A DNA stretch of 24,846 nt from CAYLZN01 sp964387935 (lineage in GTDB: Bacteria > Acidobacteriota > Vicinamibacteria > Vicinamibacterales > JAFNAJ01), in assembly GCA_964387935.1 (NCBI GenBank), contig CAYLZN010000044.1:1-24846 (forward strand), read 5' to 3'. Made by a program: the position numbers and the translations under genes. Below the pieces are notes generated by a model. It saw only the letters and a program-made list of their open reading frames with translations. It was not told the DNA's origin and searched no databases. This document shows positions 22,649-24,846 of the stretch, piece after piece (the first letter of the stretch is position 1; the number at the start of each line of letters is the position of its first letter).

Positions 22649-24029
22649 GCCGCGCATGCCATTGGGAGTGACGCGCCGCCGGTTCCTGTCGACCTCGCTG
22701 GCCGCCGGCGCCATCTGGCCGCTGTCGCCCGCGCGCGTCGCCGGTCAACCGGTGGGACGATGGGCCTCCCGTGACCGGCCCCTGCGCCTGGCCGTGATCG
22801 GCATCGGGAACCGCGGCACGGACATGATCAAGACGTTCGCGGCGACGGACCTGGTGACCTTCACCGCGTTCTGCGACGTGCACCTCGACGGCGCGCACAC
22901 CGCGGAAGCCCGCGCGCTCCACCCCGCGGTGCCATGTTTCTCAGATTTCCGATCCATGTTCGCCCGGGCCGGCGACGCGATCGACGCGGCCCTGATCTGC
23001 ACGCCCGATCACACGCACTTCGCCGCGGCGATGCACGCCATGGCCCGCGGCACGCACGTGTACGTCGAGAAGCCGCTGGCCCAGACGTTTCGCGAGGTGG
23101 ATCTGCTCCTGGCCATGGCCGAGCGGACCGGCGTGGTCACCCAGATGGGCAACCAGGGCCATTCGGGCAACAACTACTTTCAGTTCAAGGCCTGGACCGA
23201 GGCCGGCGTCATCAGGGACGTCACGCGCATCGACGCGTTCATGAACGGCGCCCGCCGATGGCACGGCTGGACGATCGACGGCTACCCGTCAGGCGAGCCG
23301 GTGCCCTCGGGCCTCAACTGGGACGAGTGGCTCGGCGCGCGGCCCGCGCATGCCTTCAGCGCCAAGCTCCATCCCTTCACCTGGCGCGGCTGGTTCGACT
23401 ACGGCACGGGCGCGTTCGGTGACTGGGGCGCACACATCCTGGACACCGCGCATCAGTTCCTCGATCTCGGCCTGCCGCACGTGATCGAGGCGGTCCGCCT
23501 GGACGGCAGGAACCCGTTCATCTTCCCGCAGGCGTCGACGATCCGCTTCGACTTCGCCGCGCGCGGCTCGATGCCGCCCGTGGAGGTGTTCTGGTACGAC
23601 GGGGTCGGCAACCGCCCACCGCTGCCGCCGGAGCTCGGCCCCGACGCGACGCTGACGGAGCAGGCCGGCAAGTTCATCTACAGTCGCCAGTTCGTGTTCA
23701 AGGGTGGGACGCACGGCGACACGCTCCGCATCGTGCCGGAGACACGCATGCGGGACATGGCGGCCACGCTGCCAAGGATCAGCGGGGGCTTCTCGGATCA
23801 CGCGACCAACTTCGTGCGCGCCTGCCAGGGGCTCGAAGAGAGCCGCTCACCCTTCCGCGTGTCCGGCCCGCTGACCCAGGTGTTCCTCCTCGGCATCATC
23901 GCCCAGCGGCTCGGCGGTCGCCTGACCTTCGATCCCGCTCGGCGCGAGTTCGTCGGCAACCAGGCTGCCACGGACCTGCTGGCCGGACCGCCGCCGCGGC
24001 CGGGGTGGGAGTCCTTTTACAAGCCGTAG
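22647..24029 (+). CDS. Tat-exported Gfo/Idh/MocA family oxidoreductase (second copy)
   Basis: A 460-residue NAD(P)-dependent oxidoreductase, clearly different from the one at 14741. GVTRRRFLSTSLAAGAIW (7-24) is a Tat signal. The Rossmann fold shows RLAVIGIGNRGTD (47-59), FTAFCDVHLD, ICTPDHTHFAAAMHAM (117-132) and VYVEKPLAQT (138-147, Lys142). The substrate domain has the classical FGDWGAHILDTAHQFL (257-272) with Asp259 and His263 in the usual D-x3-H arrangement, then a long segment 295-400 typical of the planctomycete/acidobacterial exported group. The C-terminus (GNQAATDLLAGPPPRPGW) also matches that group. The substrate is unknown; the gene begins 43 bases after the secreted GH3 enzyme, so the two may act on the same glycan. 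The start is 22647, or 22656 if the overlapping -10 box is used. Confidence 0.92.
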   Translation: MPRMPLGVTRRRFLSTSLAAGAIWPLSPARVAGQPVGRWASRDRPLRLAVIGIGNRGTDMIKTFAATDLVTFTAFCDVHLDGAHTAEARALHPAVPCFSDFRSMFARAGDAIDAALICTPDHTHFAAAMHAMARGTHVYVEKPLAQTFREVDLLLAMAERTGVVTQMGNQGHSGNNYFQFKAWTEAGVIRDVTRIDAFMNGARRWHGWTIDGYPSGEPVPSGLNWDEWLGARPAHAFSAKLHPFTWRGWFDYGTGAFGDWGAHILDTAHQFLDLGLPHVIEAVRLDGRNPFIFPQASTIRFDFAARGSMPPVEVFWYDGVGNRPPLPPELGPDATLTEQAGKFIYSRQFVFKGGTHGDTLRIVPETRMRDMAATLPRISGGFSDHATNFVRACQGLEESRSPFRVSGPLTQVFLLGIIAQRLGGRLTFDPARREFVGNQAATDLLAGPPPRPGWESFYKP

Positions 24030-24049
24030 CGGCGTGCCTCACCACGTCC

Positions 24050-24846
24050 TCACCGCAGCGGCAACGATCGCCCCTGCTGCAGCTCGCGCACCATGCGGTC
24101 GTCGCCGGTCACCTCCCAGTGGATCAGCGACACCGGAATCATGCCCGCCGCGTTGATCTCGTCCATGACCCGCTTCAACGTGAACTGGTCCCCGAGCTGG
24201 CGCGCCCGCTCGGCAATGGTCTCCTCCAGCAGCCGGCCCCCGGTGACATAGCTCGCCCCGTATCCCGGCTGCCGCAGGTAGAGGTGCTGCTCGAAACCGA
24301 GCAGCGGATCCCGCCGCATCCACCCGCGCGGCGTCCAGTTCACATGGATGTCGCCCGCCTGCTCCATCGTCAGCTCGTTGGCGTGGGCGAAGAGGTTGCC
24401 GTGGCCCCGCGCCGCACGGTTGACGAGCATGATCCACACGAGCTCGCGCGACCGCGGCGACTGGTCGTAAAGCCCTGCGTGCATCATCCACTCCTCCATC
24501 GCGGTGGCCATGCCCTCGGAACGGCTCATCCACACGTTGTAGAGCAGGGCCCCGCGACGGATGGGATCCGGGTGCGGCGACATGCGGATGCGCATGTTGT
24601 CCCACCAGTGGTAGAGATGGGTCCACAGCGGAATCGGATCGCGCTGCGTCGCCTGCATGAAGAAGTTGCGCGAAGCCGCCGGCGCGAACGGCGCGACACG
24701 CTCCAGAAGCGCCCGCTCCATCCAGGGCTCCATCGTCAGGATCTGCTGGTCGGCGACCCAACGCAGGTAACGGGCGATCGCGCGGTCCTGGAGCGCCTGA
24801 TAGGCCTCTGGCGTGTCGGCCACCTCGAGCGGCGGCAGGTGACGGT
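24050..24846 (-). CDS. DUF885 family protein, C-terminal part (cut by window edge)
   Basis: The frame stays open from the stop at 24050 to the right edge, giving 264 residues. A GTG at 24823 exists but is probably internal because coding sequence continues upstream. The segment matches the C-terminal half of DUF885: YNVWMSRSEGMATAMEEWMM (the SEGwA..E helix), HAGLYDQSPRSRELVWIMLV, then LYLRQPGYGASYVTGGRLLE, corresponding to the family's PGqa.sY..Gk motif, and DQFTLKRVMDEINAAGMIPV. DUF885 proteins are thought to be zinc-dependent, gluzincin-like hydrolases because of a conserved HExxxH-type motif further N-terminal, which is not seen in this fragment. Activity therefore cannot be judged. It converges on the second oxidoreductase 20 bases away. 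Confidence 0.8.
   Translation of the reverse strand, partial: RHLPPLEVADTPEAYQALQDRAIARYLRWVADQQILTMEPWMERALLERVAPFAPAASRNFFMQATQRDPIPLWTHLYHWWDNMRIRMSPHPDPIRRGALLYNVWMSRSEGMATAMEEWMMHAGLYDQSPRSRELVWIMLVNRAARGHGNLFAHANELTMEQAGDIHVNWTPRGWMRRDPLLGFEQHLYLRQPGYGASYVTGGRLLEETIAERARQLGDQFTLKRVMDEINAAGMIPVSLIHWEVTGDDRMVRELQQGRSLPLR

Noticed and set aside
19679..22714. Very long open frame on the minus strand opposite the GH3-PA14 gene
   Set aside because: Its composition is Arg/His/Val/Glu-rich with no domain. It mirrors codons of the GH3 gene, which has a signal peptide and all GH3 motifs.

Overview
This window is a dense, high-GC stretch of bacterial chromosome. No gap between genes exceeds about 220 bases. 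I see no tRNA, rRNA, CRISPR array, transposase or phage gene. The gene mix includes three Tat-exported sugar-type proteins, a DUF4136 protein, an ABC permease fused to an M1 peptidase, a secreted S9 peptidase, a DUF885 protein and a TonB-dependent receptor. This points to a Gram-negative soil-type heterotroph, most plausibly an Acidobacteriota member of the Vicinamibacteria kind. That placement is inferred from gene content and base composition, not from a marker gene.

Layout. (1) Bases 1-643 hold the start of a secreted glycoside hydrolase family 3 protein on the minus strand, cut by the window edge. (2) Bases 725-2445 hold moaB and moeA, overlapping by 4 bases, for molybdenum cofactor synthesis. 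(3) Bases 2460-4143 hold three small minus-strand genes: an SRPBCC protein, a secreted DUF4136 protein and a VOC/glyoxalase-fold protein. (4) Bases 4224-5252 hold a secreted alpha/beta-hydrolase-like protein of unknown role. (5) Bases 5270-9687 hold a translationally coupled ABC ATPase and a 1181-residue permease/M1-peptidase fusion. (6) Bases 9906-10919 hold a SAM-dependent O-methyltransferase with a conspicuous triple 12-base repeat directly upstream of its promoter. (7) Bases 10932-13319 hold a secreted S9 peptidase.

(8) Bases 13418-24029 look like a glycan-use region. It holds a BNR/sialidase-fold protein, a Tat-exported Gfo/Idh/MocA oxidoreductase in an operon with a Tat-exported hydroxypyruvate-isomerase-like TIM barrel, a TonB-dependent receptor, an exported rhodanese, a GH3 enzyme with a PA14 insert, and a second Tat-exported Gfo/Idh/MocA oxidoreductase. 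(9) Bases 24050-24846 hold the C-terminal part of a DUF885 protein running off the right edge.

The best candidate for an under-described system is region 8. It combines outer-membrane uptake, exported glycosidase(s), and exported NAD(P)-type oxidoreductases paired with an isomerase/lyase-type barrel. That set would suit oxidative processing of glycosides in the periplasm. The genes and their export signals are read directly from the sequence; the shared pathway is inference. Two start types alternate in the window: genes with a clear Shine-Dalgarno sequence, and genes whose -10-like box lies only about 6-14 bases before the start codon, suggesting leaderless or nearly leaderless transcripts.
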